From: Firm-04 sp946413695
Lineage (GTDB): Bacteria > Bacillota > Clostridia > Oscillospirales > Ruminococcaceae
Assembly: GCA_946413695.1 (NCBI GenBank)
Contig: CAMKLV010000003.1
Span: 1-64,000 of the forward strand
Length of the DNA stretch: 64,000 nucleotides
Direction: 5' to 3'
The first letter of the stretch is position 1. Each line of letters starts with the position of its first letter. The translations under genes were made by a program, and so were the position numbers. Below the pieces are notes generated by a model. It did not search any database and was not told the origin of the DNA. It saw nothing but the letters and a program-made list of their open reading frames with translations. Below are positions 24,210 to 32,326 of the stretch, in pieces.

Positions 24210-24848
24210 ATGCCGCCCAGTCATAAGCCGAGCAGTTCTCATTCCTCGAGACCTTCTCATTCATCTTCGCATTCTTCCCATTCGTCGCATTCCTCGCACT
24301 CGTCTCATTCTTCCCATTCATATTCGCATCATTCCGGCGGATATCACCACAGACCGCCGCATCACCATCACCACAGCTACGGGTATTCCGGCGGCTACGG
24401 TCACCGGAGCTACGGCAGCCGTTCGATCTTCGGCAGCTGCGCCAGTTCGATGACACTGGTGATTGTGGTTGTCCTGATTCTGGTTGCTGCGGCGTGGGTG
24501 AAGAACCACAATGACGGTCAGCAGGCTTCCGGCGGTCAGAATCAGATCGCGGTCACCGATTCGTCGCATCAGCCGATCTATGTTGCGGCGCTCGGCAGAG
24601 ATGTCCCGTGGAATGCGCAGTATGACATGTATTACGATAAGCAGACCGACTGCTATTTCTTCCTCAATACCGACATGGATCCGCCGATCTGGCAGTATTG
24701 GTTTGAGGGCGTTTCCTCGCAGTACGGCGAAGATTACGGCTGGCTCGAGTGGGATGCAAGGGAGAGCCGCTGGTATGTCCAGACGGGCGAAACCAAATGG
24801 GAACTTCTGCCGGAGAAGTATGCATCCGATCTCTGGCATTTCGACTGA
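24210..24848 (+). CDS. Membrane protein with His-Ser-Ser repeat tail
   Basis: A 212-residue protein in three parts. Residues 1-60 are an extreme low-complexity stretch built from His-Ser-Ser units (about eight), followed by HHSGGYHHRPPHHHHHSYGYSGGYGHRSYG. Residues about 82-99 are one membrane helix (LVIVVVLILVAAAWV). The rest (about 105-212) is a polar aromatic domain with YVAALGRDVPWNAQYDMYYD, IWQYWFEGVSSQYGEDYGWLEWD and ESRWYVQTGETKWELLP. With the usual topology the His-rich part is cytosolic and could bind metal ions; the far part faces out. RBS AAAGGAG. No family recognised. Confidence 0.78.
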   Translation: MPPSHKPSSSHSSRPSHSSSHSSHSSHSSHSSHSSHSYSHHSGGYHHRPPHHHHHSYGYSGGYGHRSYGSRSIFGSCASSMTLVIVVVLILVAAAWVKNHNDGQQASGGQNQIAVTDSSHQPIYVAALGRDVPWNAQYDMYYDKQTDCYFFLNTDMDPPIWQYWFEGVSSQYGEDYGWLEWDARESRWYVQTGETKWELLPEKYASDLWHFD

Positions 24849-24876
24849 AACCCTATGAACGGAGAACCGTATTCAT

Positions 24877-25953
24877 ATGATACAAACTGGAAATCCCGTG
24901 TTTGAGGACGAATCCGAGCGCCTCGCAAGCCCTGAGGTCATTCCGCAGGACGGCGATCTCGAGGTTTCGCTTCGCCCGAAAACACTCAATGATTATATCG
25001 GGCAGGATCAGGTCAAGCAGAATCTTGCGGTTTATATTGAAGCGGCAAGACGCCGCAGCGAGCCGCTCGACCATGTCCTGCTCTACGGTCCGCCGGGACT
25101 CGGCAAGACCACGCTTTCCGGCATCATTGCGCATGAGCTGGGCGTCAATCTGCGGATCACTTCCGGTCCGGCGATCGAAAAGCCCGGCGATCTTGCCGCG
25201 CTCCTGACCAATCTCGGCAGGGGCGATGTCCTCTTTGTCGATGAGATTCACCGGCTTTCGCGCGCGGTTGAGGAGATTCTCTACCCGGCGCTTGAGGACA
25301 GAGCTCTCGATATCATGATCGGCAAGGGACCCTCTGCACGGTCCATCCGCGTGGATCTGCAGCCGTTTACGCTGGTCGGTGCGACAACAAGAGCCGGTCA
25401 GCTTTCTGCACCGCTGCGTGACCGCTTCGGCATTGTTCAGCGACTGGAGCTCTATACGCCGGAGCAGCTCTGCGATATCATTCGCAGAAGCGCGATGCTG
25501 CTGGATATTCCCTGCGAAACCGACGGCGCCATGGAGCTCGCAAGACGCTCCCGCGGTACGCCGCGTATCGCGAACCGGCTGCTGCGTAGAGTCCGCGATT
25601 TTGCGGATGTGCTCGGCACCGGCGTCATTGATGCGAAGACAACACGCGAGGCGCTCGAACGTCTCGAGATCGACGAGCTGGGACTCGACAAGCTCGATCA
25701 CCGGCTGCTCGATATGATGATCCGCGGCTATCACGGCGGTCCGGTGGGACTGGAAACGCTTGCTTCGGCAATCGGTGAAGAAGCCGTCACGCTCGAGGAT
25801 GTCTGCGAGCCGTATCTGATGCAGCTCGGTATGCTCGCGAGAACGCCGCGCGGCAGAGTGGCAACGCAGCTTGCCTATCAGCATCTCGGATATCCGACAG
25901 AGGAAGGCACCGCCGCGCAGCAGTATTCGCTGACGGACATGCTCGGCGGTTGA
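24877..25953 (+). CDS. ruvB: Holliday junction branch migration ATPase RuvB
   Basis: A 358-residue AAA+ motor that drives branch migration with RuvA. Visible: LRPKTLNDYIGQDQVKQNL, Walker A YGPPGLGKTTLSGIIA, Walker B VLFVDEIHRLSRAVEE, sensor and arginine finger GATTRAGQLSAPLRDRFG, and the winged-helix end PYLMQLGMLARTPRGRVAT. It is separated from ruvA by about 3.9 kb of lipoprotein and surface-protein genes on the same strand. Whether it is expressed from the ruvC promoter or its own is unclear. Confidence 0.97.
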   Translation: MIQTGNPVFEDESERLASPEVIPQDGDLEVSLRPKTLNDYIGQDQVKQNLAVYIEAARRRSEPLDHVLLYGPPGLGKTTLSGIIAHELGVNLRITSGPAIEKPGDLAALLTNLGRGDVLFVDEIHRLSRAVEEILYPALEDRALDIMIGKGPSARSIRVDLQPFTLVGATTRAGQLSAPLRDRFGIVQRLELYTPEQLCDIIRRSAMLLDIPCETDGAMELARRSRGTPRIANRLLRRVRDFADVLGTGVIDAKTTREALERLEIDELGLDKLDHRLLDMMIRGYHGGPVGLETLASAIGEEAVTLEDVCEPYLMQLGMLARTPRGRVATQLAYQHLGYPTEEGTAAQQYSLTDMLGG

Positions 25954-25977
25954 GCGGACAGCGAACGGGGGATAGAT

Positions 25978-26526
25978 ATGAGCCTCTTGCCAAAACAGAA
26001 TTACAGATTCAATCGGGAGATACCGCTGCCGGAAGGTCTGATCAACGGTCAGGCGCTGGGGGCGGTATCAGGTATGAAATTCGGGCTTTCCAATATGAGC
26101 CGCAGCGGATGTGAAGTCATTGCCGTTTACAATGCGCTGCTGCTGCATCACCGGCCGGCGGCTTTCCTTGAAATCGCACGCTACATGGAGCGGTTTCGCG
26201 TGCTGCTCGGATTCTGGGGTACGAATTTTCTTTCGCTCGGGCACTGCCTGAAGCATTACGGTCTGAGAACAAAGCGCGTCCGCTCGCCGCAGAAGGTCGA
26301 GGAGGCGCTGCTTTGCGGCAGTACGGTCGTCTATGTCTACTGGGTGAAAAAGCGGTTCCGCTCCTCGGTGCATACGGTTGTGCTGCAAAAAGGCAGAGAT
26401 GTGCTCTGCGTTTACAATGCGTATAATCAATGCGGCCATGTGCTGCATGCGAAATTTGAGGATTATCTCAAAAACAGAAAGATGATCTTCGGATATATCA
26501 TAGAACAGGAATCTGAAAAAGATTGA
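25978..26526 (+). CDS. C39-like cysteine peptidase fold protein
   Basis: A 182-residue soluble protein. SNMSRSGCEVIAVYNALLL has the Cys-at-helix-start pattern of papain-like C39 relatives, RSSVHTVVLQKGRDVLCVYNAYNQ provides the His strand and an Asn/Asp-bearing turn, and WGTNFLSLGHCLKHYGL is the usual helix between them. No secretion signal, unlike the related lipoprotein at 3974. It may be an intracellular or peptide-processing enzyme, or an inactive homologue. The following gene starts 16 nt downstream. Confidence 0.65.
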   Translation: MSLLPKQNYRFNREIPLPEGLINGQALGAVSGMKFGLSNMSRSGCEVIAVYNALLLHHRPAAFLEIARYMERFRVLLGFWGTNFLSLGHCLKHYGLRTKRVRSPQKVEEALLCGSTVVYVYWVKKRFRSSVHTVVLQKGRDVLCVYNAYNQCGHVLHAKFEDYLKNRKMIFGYIIEQESEKD

Positions 26527-26541
26527 GGAGCGTAGGATCAG

Positions 26542-26895
26542 ATGGTAGCCTTCGATGAAAATTATGATGCGTATATGCTGGAACTGGACGGGGTTCTGTT
26601 CCGCTGGGAGGAAAAGCCCGACGCAGCGGCGGAGCAAGCCGCAGAAAGGGCAGCCTGTGCGTATCACAAAAATATCCGCAAAATCGCGGAATTTCTCATT
26701 GATGATTTGATCCGTGATATCTGGGGCATCAGTGATCCCGATCAGGTGATCGCAAGGCTCGGCAGACCGCAGATCGCACCCGGACTGCGGCAGGTTGTCT
26801 ACTGCGAGCATCTGTTTGATCAGCTCCATGTCATCAGCTTTGAATATCTCGATGACGAATTCCTGCGCCTGCAGGCTGTCGATCTCGACGGCTGA
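26542..26895 (+). CDS. Hypothetical protein
   Basis: A 117-residue acidic soluble protein: ENYDAYMLELDGVLFRWEEKP, an Ala-rich helix, HKNIRKIAEFLIDDLIRDIWGISDPDQVIARLGRPQI and a C-terminal strand pair. RBS GAGGAG. It forms part of a close run of small genes after ruvB. No family recognised. Confidence 0.6.
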   Translation: MVAFDENYDAYMLELDGVLFRWEEKPDAAAEQAAERAACAYHKNIRKIAEFLIDDLIRDIWGISDPDQVIARLGRPQIAPGLRQVVYCEHLFDQLHVISFEYLDDEFLRLQAVDLDG

Positions 26896-26910
26896 CGGAA
26901 GGAGAACAGT

Positions 26911-27549
26911 ATGCCGTTTGACTTCAAAAAAGAATACAAAGCGTATTATCTGCCGCCGCGAACGCCGGAGCTGATTGAGATTCCGAAGATGCAGTTTCTC
27001 GCGGTGCGCGGCACAGGCGATCCGAATGCGGAGGGCGGTGCCTATCAGCAGGCACTTGAAAAGCTCTATGCGGTTGCCTATACGCTGCGGATGAGCCGGA
27101 AATCCGGCAAAGAGATCGCAGGCTTTTTTGAATATGTCGTGCCGCCGCTGGAGGGACTCTGGCAGCAGTCCGGCTCGGAAAACGGAAAACTGGATTACAG
27201 CCGGAAACGCGATTTTGCTTGGATTTCCATGATCCGTCTGCCGGATTTCATCACGGAGGCGGATGTGCAGTGGGCAATCGCAGAAGCCGCGCGCAAAAAG
27301 AAAATCCCCTGTGCGGATGTCGGATACTTCTCCTACGAGGAGGGGCTTTGCGTACAGGTGATGCACCTCGGCAGCTATGACAGCGAGCCGGAAACCATAG
27401 AACAAATGCAGCAATTCATCACAGCAACGGGCTGTGCGGCGGATCATTCCGCGGCACGGCAGCACCACGAAATCTACCTCAGCGATCCGCGCCGGACCGC
27501 ACCGGAGAAACTGAAAACAGTCATCCGGATTCCGGTGCGCCGCGCATAA
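26911..27549 (+). CDS. GyrI-like small-molecule-binding domain protein
   Basis: A 212-residue protein matching the stand-alone GyrI-like (AraC-E-bind) group: DFKKEYKAYYLPPRTPELIEIPKMQFLAVRGTGDPN, YAVAYTLRM, then EGLWQQSG and DFAWISMIRLPDFIT, a conserved Glu late in the fold (SYEEGLCVQVMHLG), and DHSAARQHHEIYLSDPRR near the end. Members bind or neutralise hydrophobic small molecules, and some hydrolyse cyclopropanoid toxins; which applies here is unknown. RBS AAGGAGAA. Confidence 0.82.
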   Translation: MPFDFKKEYKAYYLPPRTPELIEIPKMQFLAVRGTGDPNAEGGAYQQALEKLYAVAYTLRMSRKSGKEIAGFFEYVVPPLEGLWQQSGSENGKLDYSRKRDFAWISMIRLPDFITEADVQWAIAEAARKKKIPCADVGYFSYEEGLCVQVMHLGSYDSEPETIEQMQQFITATGCAADHSAARQHHEIYLSDPRRTAPEKLKTVIRIPVRRA

Positions 27550-27573
27550 TGCAGCAAGAAAGGGAGTATTACA

Positions 27574-27870
27574 ATGTCGAAATCAAAAGCAGAACAGGAG
27601 CGCGCATACTACAACAAAAAACTCATTCGGGAGGGCGTGAAGGAGGAGCTGAAAAAGCCGCTTTCATGGAAACAGTTTCTGATTGAGTTCGTGCAGTATT
27701 TTCTCGGGGTTCTGATCGGACAGCGGCTGATTGTGCTGATCGGAACGGAAACACTGATTGCAAATTCTGCGGTCAGATTCATCGTTGAAGTGCTGATTCT
27801 GGCAGCGATGATCATGATCGTGCGTCTGGTATTTGCCGGCATCAAAGAGCTGCTGCGCAAATCCAACTGA
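27574..27870 (+). CDS. Small membrane protein
   Basis: A 98-residue protein with a basic N-terminal helix (YYNKKLIREGVKEELKK) and two membrane helices (about 37-57, FVQYFLGVLIGQRLIVLIG, and 66-88, FIVEVLILAAMIMIVRLVF). RBS AAAGGGAG. No family recognised; it is the last gene before a 268-bp repeat-bearing gap. Confidence 0.65.
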   Translation: MSKSKAEQERAYYNKKLIREGVKEELKKPLSWKQFLIEFVQYFLGVLIGQRLIVLIGTETLIANSAVRFIVEVLILAAMIMIVRLVFAGIKELLRKSN

Positions 27871-27900
27871 TATGAAACAGAAACTCTAAGCGGCGTCTGA

Positions 27901-27951
27901 GGCACAGTTTGCAGTACAAAGCTGTACGCCTTACAAAAAATCATCGCGAAC
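27901..27951 (+). repeat. Interspersed repeat family B, copy 1
   Basis: A 51-bp unit beginning AGGCACAGTTTGCAGTAC and ending AATCATCGCGAA. It recurs at 28061 at about 90 % identity, 160 bp away. It holds a short palindrome around CTTTGCA/TGCAAAG-like sequence. Non-coding. Confidence 0.75.
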
Positions 27952-28016
27952 AAAATGCGCAAAGCAGAAAATTTCAACATGAAACTGACATAACTGTATT
28001 CGTATTCTGTTTAGAT

Positions 28017-28057
28017 GAAAATGGGATTCCAAAGGGACAGTGTCCCTTTGGCAGAGT
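28017..28057 (-). repeat. Interspersed repeat family A, inverted 3' half
   Basis: Read on the minus strand this gives GCCAAAGGGACACTGTCCC followed by TTTGGAATCCCATTTTC, close to the right half of the element at 55048-55116. The palindrome AAAGGGAC/GTCCCTTT is retained. Confidence 0.65.
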
Positions 28058-28060
28058 TTG

Positions 28061-28111
28061 AGGCACAGTTTGCAGTGCAAAGCTGTACGCCTCGCACAAA
28101 ATCATCGCGAA
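28061..28111 (+). repeat. Interspersed repeat family B, copy 2
   Basis: Second 51-bp unit, beginning AGGCACAGTTTGCAGTGC. It ends about 28 bp before the next gene's start, so it lies in that gene's leader. Confidence 0.75.
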
Positions 28112-28138
28112 GCGATACATACAGAGAGGTGAGAGGTT

Positions 28139-29521
28139 ATGAGCAGATTTCTGCGGCAGGAGGGACTGCGCGGCGTGGCGATCACGGAGATCACATGCGA
28201 GCTGATGCTGCGGCTCGGCAGAGCGGCGGCGCAGGCAATCGGCAGGACGAGCAATCATCCGCCGGTGTTCTATATTTCGCATGATCCGCGGCGTGCGGCG
28301 GATGCGCTCGAAGCGGCGCTCTGTGCCGGAATCTGCGCAGGCGGCGGCATCGCGCATACACTCGGCGTGCTGCCTTCCTCGGGACTCGCACTGATGCTCT
28401 CGGCAGAGGATGCAGAGGCTGGCATCGCGCTCTCAGGCGCCAATCTGCCCTATGAGTCAGTCTGTGTGCGGCTCTTTTCCAAGAGCGGGCTGCCGATGTC
28501 CTCGGAGCAGCTTGATGCGATCTCGGCACTCATGCCCTCCAATGCGGCAATGCCGCTGAAATCGCACCAGAACTGCGGCATCATTTCCCGTCAGGATGAC
28601 GCGCCGCGGCGGTATCTGCGGCTCATGGCGGCAAGGCTCAGCACGCCGACCGACCTGAAACAGAGCAAGCCGCTCCGCATCGCGCTCGACTGTGCAAACG
28701 GTGCGGTCAGCGATCTTGCCGAGCCGCTGTTCCGGCATCTCGGGGCAGAGGTGCTGCTGCTCAACAATCATCCGGACGGCATGAACATCAACCGGAACTG
28801 CGGCGTGCAGGCGATGTCTGCACTGATCGAATTTGTCAAGGACTATAACTGCAGCGCCGGATTTGCCTTTGACGGCAACGGCGGCAGATGTCTCGCAGTC
28901 GATGAGGGCGGTGAGCTGCTCGACGGCGACCGCATGCTCGCGATCCTCTGCGAGGAACAGCTTGCACTGCAGAAGGATGCGCCTGCGGGCAGAGCAAATG
29001 TCATGCAGCGCGGCGTTGCGGCAACCGTGATGTCAAACCTCGGATTTCTGCGCTATGCAAAGTCGCGCGGGATTCCGGTGCAGAGCACGCAGCCTGCGCC
29101 GCAGTTCGTGCTCGATAAAATGCGCAATCTCGGGCTGGCGCTCGGCGGCGACGGCTCCGGTTATCTTTACTTCTCAGATGTCCCTGCGCCGGACGGTCTC
29201 ATGACGGCAGCGCGTCTGCTGCAGGTTATGCAGCGGACCGGCAAGGCACTCGGCACGCTCTCGAAGGTCATGGAATATGATCCGCAGGTCGCGGTGTCGG
29301 TCAAGATTCCGCAGCACTGGCGCGAGATCTGGAAAAATGATCCGGAGATCACGGGCTTTATCTCAGCCTGTGAGGCGGAGCTCGGCACCGAGGGCAGAAT
29401 CCTTGTCCGCGAGCGCCGCGATGATGCCTCGATCCGCATCATGCTCGAGGGCAGAGATTTTCGCCGCATCAATAACTATGCATTCGCAATTGAAGAAGCA
29501 ATCAAATCCAGAACCAAGTAG
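28139..29521 (+). CDS. Phosphohexomutase homologue with degenerate active site
   Basis: A 460-residue protein with the overall order of GlmM/phosphomannomutase proteins, but every catalytic signature is altered. The N-terminal GTDGxRG reads RQEGLRGVA; the phosphoserine loop SASHNP reads ALSGANLP, with no Ser at the phospho-acceptor place; the magnesium loop DGDGDR reads FDGNGGR; the sugar loop GEESGH reads GGDGSGY; and the C-terminal phosphate loop RPSGTEP reads RERRDDA. The frame is otherwise intact and the fold-specific segments (RIALDCANGAVSD, NNHPDGMNINRNCG) are kept, so this is a maintained gene, probably regulatory or sugar-binding without mutase activity. RBS GAGAGG. The cytidine deaminase gene follows 10 nt later. 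Confidence 0.75.
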   Translation: MSRFLRQEGLRGVAITEITCELMLRLGRAAAQAIGRTSNHPPVFYISHDPRRAADALEAALCAGICAGGGIAHTLGVLPSSGLALMLSAEDAEAGIALSGANLPYESVCVRLFSKSGLPMSSEQLDAISALMPSNAAMPLKSHQNCGIISRQDDAPRRYLRLMAARLSTPTDLKQSKPLRIALDCANGAVSDLAEPLFRHLGAEVLLLNNHPDGMNINRNCGVQAMSALIEFVKDYNCSAGFAFDGNGGRCLAVDEGGELLDGDRMLAILCEEQLALQKDAPAGRANVMQRGVAATVMSNLGFLRYAKSRGIPVQSTQPAPQFVLDKMRNLGLALGGDGSGYLYFSDVPAPDGLMTAARLLQVMQRTGKALGTLSKVMEYDPQVAVSVKIPQHWREIWKNDPEITGFISACEAELGTEGRILVRERRDDASIRIMLEGRDFRRINNYAFAIEEAIKSRTK

Positions 29522-29531
29522 GAGTGAACAT

Positions 29532-29927
29532 ATGGACGCAATCTGGCAGAAGATGTATGACGCTGCCAAAGCCGTGCTGAACGCGCGCAGGGTCTCGGAC
29601 TATGTGACCTGCGGCGAGGTCGCGGCGGCGGTGCTGTCAAAATCCGGAAAGATTTACACCGGCATCTGCGTGGATACCTGCTCGACGCTCGGCATCTGTG
29701 CGGAGCGCAGCGCGATCTTTGCGATGCTGACAGCGGGGGAGCAGGAGATCGACAGGGTGCTTGCGCTTCTCCCCGACGGCAGCAGCGGCGCGCCCTGCGG
29801 TGCCTGCCGCGAGCTCATGGTGCAGCTCATGCCGCATACCTATCAGGATATTGAGATCATGATGAACACGGAAACCGGCAAGACCATTACGCTCGGTGAG
29901 ATCACGCCGGAATGGTGGATTCCGTGA
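29532..29927 (+). CDS. Cytidine/blasticidin-S deaminase family protein
   Basis: A 131-residue zinc deaminase. The zinc and proton-shuttle motif CAERSAIFAML (Cys-Ala-Glu) and the second zinc motif PCGACRELMVQL (Cys-x2-Cys) are intact, with the substrate strand VTCGEVAAAVLSKSG. It would hydrolyse cytidine or a related nucleoside to the uridine form in pyrimidine salvage. TAGGAGTGA precedes the ATG. The next gene starts 16 nt before its stop, so they are co-translated. The exact substrate is not determined. Confidence 0.88.
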   Translation: MDAIWQKMYDAAKAVLNARRVSDYVTCGEVAAAVLSKSGKIYTGICVDTCSTLGICAERSAIFAMLTAGEQEIDRVLALLPDGSSGAPCGACRELMVQLMPHTYQDIEIMMNTETGKTITLGEITPEWWIP

Positions 29928-30433
29928 AGGAGCTGACCGTCGATCTGCACGATTATCCGGAGCATGCGAAGATATTTCGCCGGACTGCTGTCCGCGGAAT
30001 CGTGGCGCGCGGCGGCAGATATCTCTTTGTCCACAGCCGCAGATACGGTGACTGCAAATTCCCCGGCGGCGGTATGGAACAGCATGAAACACACGCAGAT
30101 ACGCTGATCCGCGAGGTGCGTGAGGAGACAGGCTATGATGTCCTGCCGGAATCGGTCGGCGCATGCATTTGTGTGCACGAGCGCCGCAGGGGGCTCTACG
30201 GCGACCTGCTCTGCATGGATTCGTATTATTATTTCTGTGCGGTCGGCGACGCGGTGCATCCGCAGAAGCTGGATGCCTATGAGCGCGACGAGGGCTATGA
30301 GGTGCGCTGGCTGACGCTTGCCGAAGCCGCCGCATATAACGAAGCGGCGCTGCAGAACGATCGCACAACATGGGTTCAGCGTGAGCTGGCGGTTCTGAAG
30401 TACCTGAATGCCGGTTCTGCCGCAGATGAATGA
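29912..30433 (+). CDS. Nudix hydrolase
   Basis: A 173-residue protein with a complete Nudix box, GGMEQHETHADTLIREVR followed by EETGY, which binds the magnesium for cleaving nucleoside diphosphate-x substrates. Strands RGIVARGGRYLFVHSRR and DSYYYFCAVGD flank it as expected. The start overlaps the deaminase gene; an in-frame GTG at 29924 is an alternative. Pairing with a nucleoside deaminase suggests nucleotide clean-up, but the substrate is unknown. Confidence 0.87.
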   Translation: MVDSVKELTVDLHDYPEHAKIFRRTAVRGIVARGGRYLFVHSRRYGDCKFPGGGMEQHETHADTLIREVREETGYDVLPESVGACICVHERRRGLYGDLLCMDSYYYFCAVGDAVHPQKLDAYERDEGYEVRWLTLAEAAAYNEAALQNDRTTWVQRELAVLKYLNAGSAADE

Positions 30434-30465
30434 GACAACTCCGAAGGGACAGGGAAGTGCTGATT

Positions 30466-30927
30466 ATGCGTGATAAAAACCAAATTTCCGGCTGGACAAA
30501 ACGCAACCGGTTTGAACGGATCTGTCTGATCCTTGCGATTGCGGCAGTTGCGGCAATCGGCATTCTGTGCCGCATCAATCCGCTGTTCATGTTTCACTGG
30601 GCGCTTTACCTGCTGATCCTGTTATTTTTCACGCTTGCGCTCCTCAGCACATGGCGGCATATCGTGCCTGATGAGCGCATCTGTTTCATCGTGCTGTCAG
30701 CCGCGGCGATCACAGGAGCGTTTTCATGGCGCCTGATCTTTCTCACCCCGAGCCGCTTGGGAATGCCGCTTTTCACGGTCAGTCTCAGTGTGATATTGAT
30801 GATGATGGGCATGCTGTCCCGGCGGAAAAGCCGGCTGGAAGGAATCCTGTTCGGGCTGCTGGGTGCAGGCAATCTGCTCTGGCATACCGGAAAGTGGATT
30901 TATGAACTGATAACAAACCGTCCGTAA
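30466..30927 (+). CDS. Integral membrane protein, unknown
   Basis: A 153-residue protein with about four membrane helices (ICLILAIAAVAAIGILCR; FHWALYLLILLFFTLALL; ICFIVLSAAAITGAFSW; LFTVSLSVILMMMGML) and a basic loop before a last hydrophobic stretch. GGGAAG lies before the ATG at 30466; an earlier in-frame ATG at 30430 has no RBS. No family recognised. Confidence 0.65.
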   Translation: MRDKNQISGWTKRNRFERICLILAIAAVAAIGILCRINPLFMFHWALYLLILLFFTLALLSTWRHIVPDERICFIVLSAAAITGAFSWRLIFLTPSRLGMPLFTVSLSVILMMMGMLSRRKSRLEGILFGLLGAGNLLWHTGKWIYELITNRP

Positions 30928-30948
30928 CGCGGACACAAAGGAATCAAT

Positions 30949-31815
30949 ATGAGAGTAGCAAAAAACTGGGCGGATTACCGCCTGATTGATACAAAATCCG
31001 GCGAGCGTCTGGAGCGCTGGGGCAATATCACGCTGATCCGTCCCGATCCGCAGGTCATCTGGCAGACAGAGCCGCTGACCGATCTGTGGAAGCATGCGGA
31101 CGGGCACTATCACCGCTCCAAATCCGGCGGCGGACAGTGGGAATACCGCAAAAAGCCGCCCGAGAGCTGGCAGATCCGCTACCGTGATCTGACGTTCATC
31201 GTGCGCCCGACCGGATTCAAGCATACGGGACTGTTTCCGGAGCAGGCGGTCAACTGGGACTGGATGCAGGAGACGATCCGCGATGCAGGGCGCCCCGTTC
31301 GCGTGCTGAATCTGTTTGCATATACGGGCGGTGCAACGCTCGCGTGTGCGGCGGCAGGCGCAGAGGTCTGTCATGTGGATGCGGCAAAGGGCATGGTGCA
31401 GTGGGCGCGTGAAAATGCCGCAGCATCCGGACTGACCGAGAAGCCGATCCGCTGGATTGTCGATGACTGCGAGAAGTTCATCCGCAGAGAGGCGCGCCGC
31501 GGCAAGACCTATGATGCGATCATCATGGATCCGCCGAGCTACGGACGCGGTCCGGGCGGCGAAATCTGGAAGCTCGAGAACTGCATCTATCCGCTGGTGG
31601 AGGCATGTCTGGATGTACTCTCGCCGGAGCCGCTGTTCTTTCTGCTCAACAGCTATACAACGGGTCTTTCGCCGTCGGTCATGGGCTATCTGCTGAACAG
31701 CCTGCTTGTGCCGAAGTTCGGCGGCAGTGTGCAGGCGGATGAGATCGGTCTGCCGGTGGAGCTTGCAAAGGCAGCGCTCCCGTGCGGTGCAACCGCTATC
31801 TGGCAGGGAAAATAA
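30949..31815 (+). CDS. Class I SAM-dependent methyltransferase (RlmK/COG1092-like)
   Basis: A 288-residue Rossmann-fold methyltransferase. VLNLFAYTGGATLACAAAG is the SAM-binding motif I, CHVDAAKGMVQWARENA motif II, and IIMDPPSYGRGPGG holds the Asp-Pro-Pro-Ser-Tyr motif IV that marks the RNA large-subunit m7G/m5C relatives of COG1092. An N-terminal domain of about 100 residues lacks a clear PUA signature. It probably methylates RNA. RBS AAAGGA. Confidence 0.82.
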   Translation: MRVAKNWADYRLIDTKSGERLERWGNITLIRPDPQVIWQTEPLTDLWKHADGHYHRSKSGGGQWEYRKKPPESWQIRYRDLTFIVRPTGFKHTGLFPEQAVNWDWMQETIRDAGRPVRVLNLFAYTGGATLACAAAGAEVCHVDAAKGMVQWARENAAASGLTEKPIRWIVDDCEKFIRREARRGKTYDAIIMDPPSYGRGPGGEIWKLENCIYPLVEACLDVLSPEPLFFLLNSYTTGLSPSVMGYLLNSLLVPKFGGSVQADEIGLPVELAKAALPCGATAIWQGK

Positions 31816-31858
31816 ATTCCGCGCAAAGACTATTTATAATTCACAGAGGAATATGACT

Positions 31859-32326
31859 ATGACAATCAGAAGATTCACCGAAGCGGATGCAGAGGCGGCG
31901 GCGCGGGTTGTAGCGGAGACGGTTGAAATCAGCAACAGCGCGGACTATCCGCCGGAATATATTGCCGCTCTGAAACAGTCGCATAATGCAGAAGTGCTGA
32001 AACAGCGCGCAAAAGAGGGGCATATGTATGTGATCTGCGACGGGGAGAAAATCGTCGGGACTGGCACGATCGCGCCCTTCTGGGGCAGCGAAACCGAGAG
32101 CATCCTGCTGACAATCTTCGTGCTGCCGGATTATCAGGGCAGAGGACTCGGGCGCCTGCTGATCGAAACGCTCGAACAGGACGAATATGCAAAGCGCGCA
32201 AGCCGCATTGAGATTCCTGCTTCGCTGACTGCGGTCAATTTCTACCGGCATCTCGGCTATGACTATAAAAACGGCGTCATCGAACCCGAGGACGGATTGC
32301 TGTACCGACTGGAGAAATTCCGATGA
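31859..32326 (+). CDS. GNAT family N-acetyltransferase
   Basis: A 155-residue acetyl-CoA-dependent transferase: MTIRRFTEADAEAAARVVAE at the start, then ILLTIFVLPDYQGRGLGRLL (motif A with the pyrophosphate loop GRGLGR) and a last part NFYRHLGYDYKNG (motif B). The start at 31859 has AGAGGA 8 nt upstream; the ATG at 31853 is too close. It overlaps the following CAT-like gene by 4 nt. Confidence 0.88.
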   Translation: MTIRRFTEADAEAAARVVAETVEISNSADYPPEYIAALKQSHNAEVLKQRAKEGHMYVICDGEKIVGTGTIAPFWGSETESILLTIFVLPDYQGRGLGRLLIETLEQDEYAKRASRIEIPASLTAVNFYRHLGYDYKNGVIEPEDGLLYRLEKFR

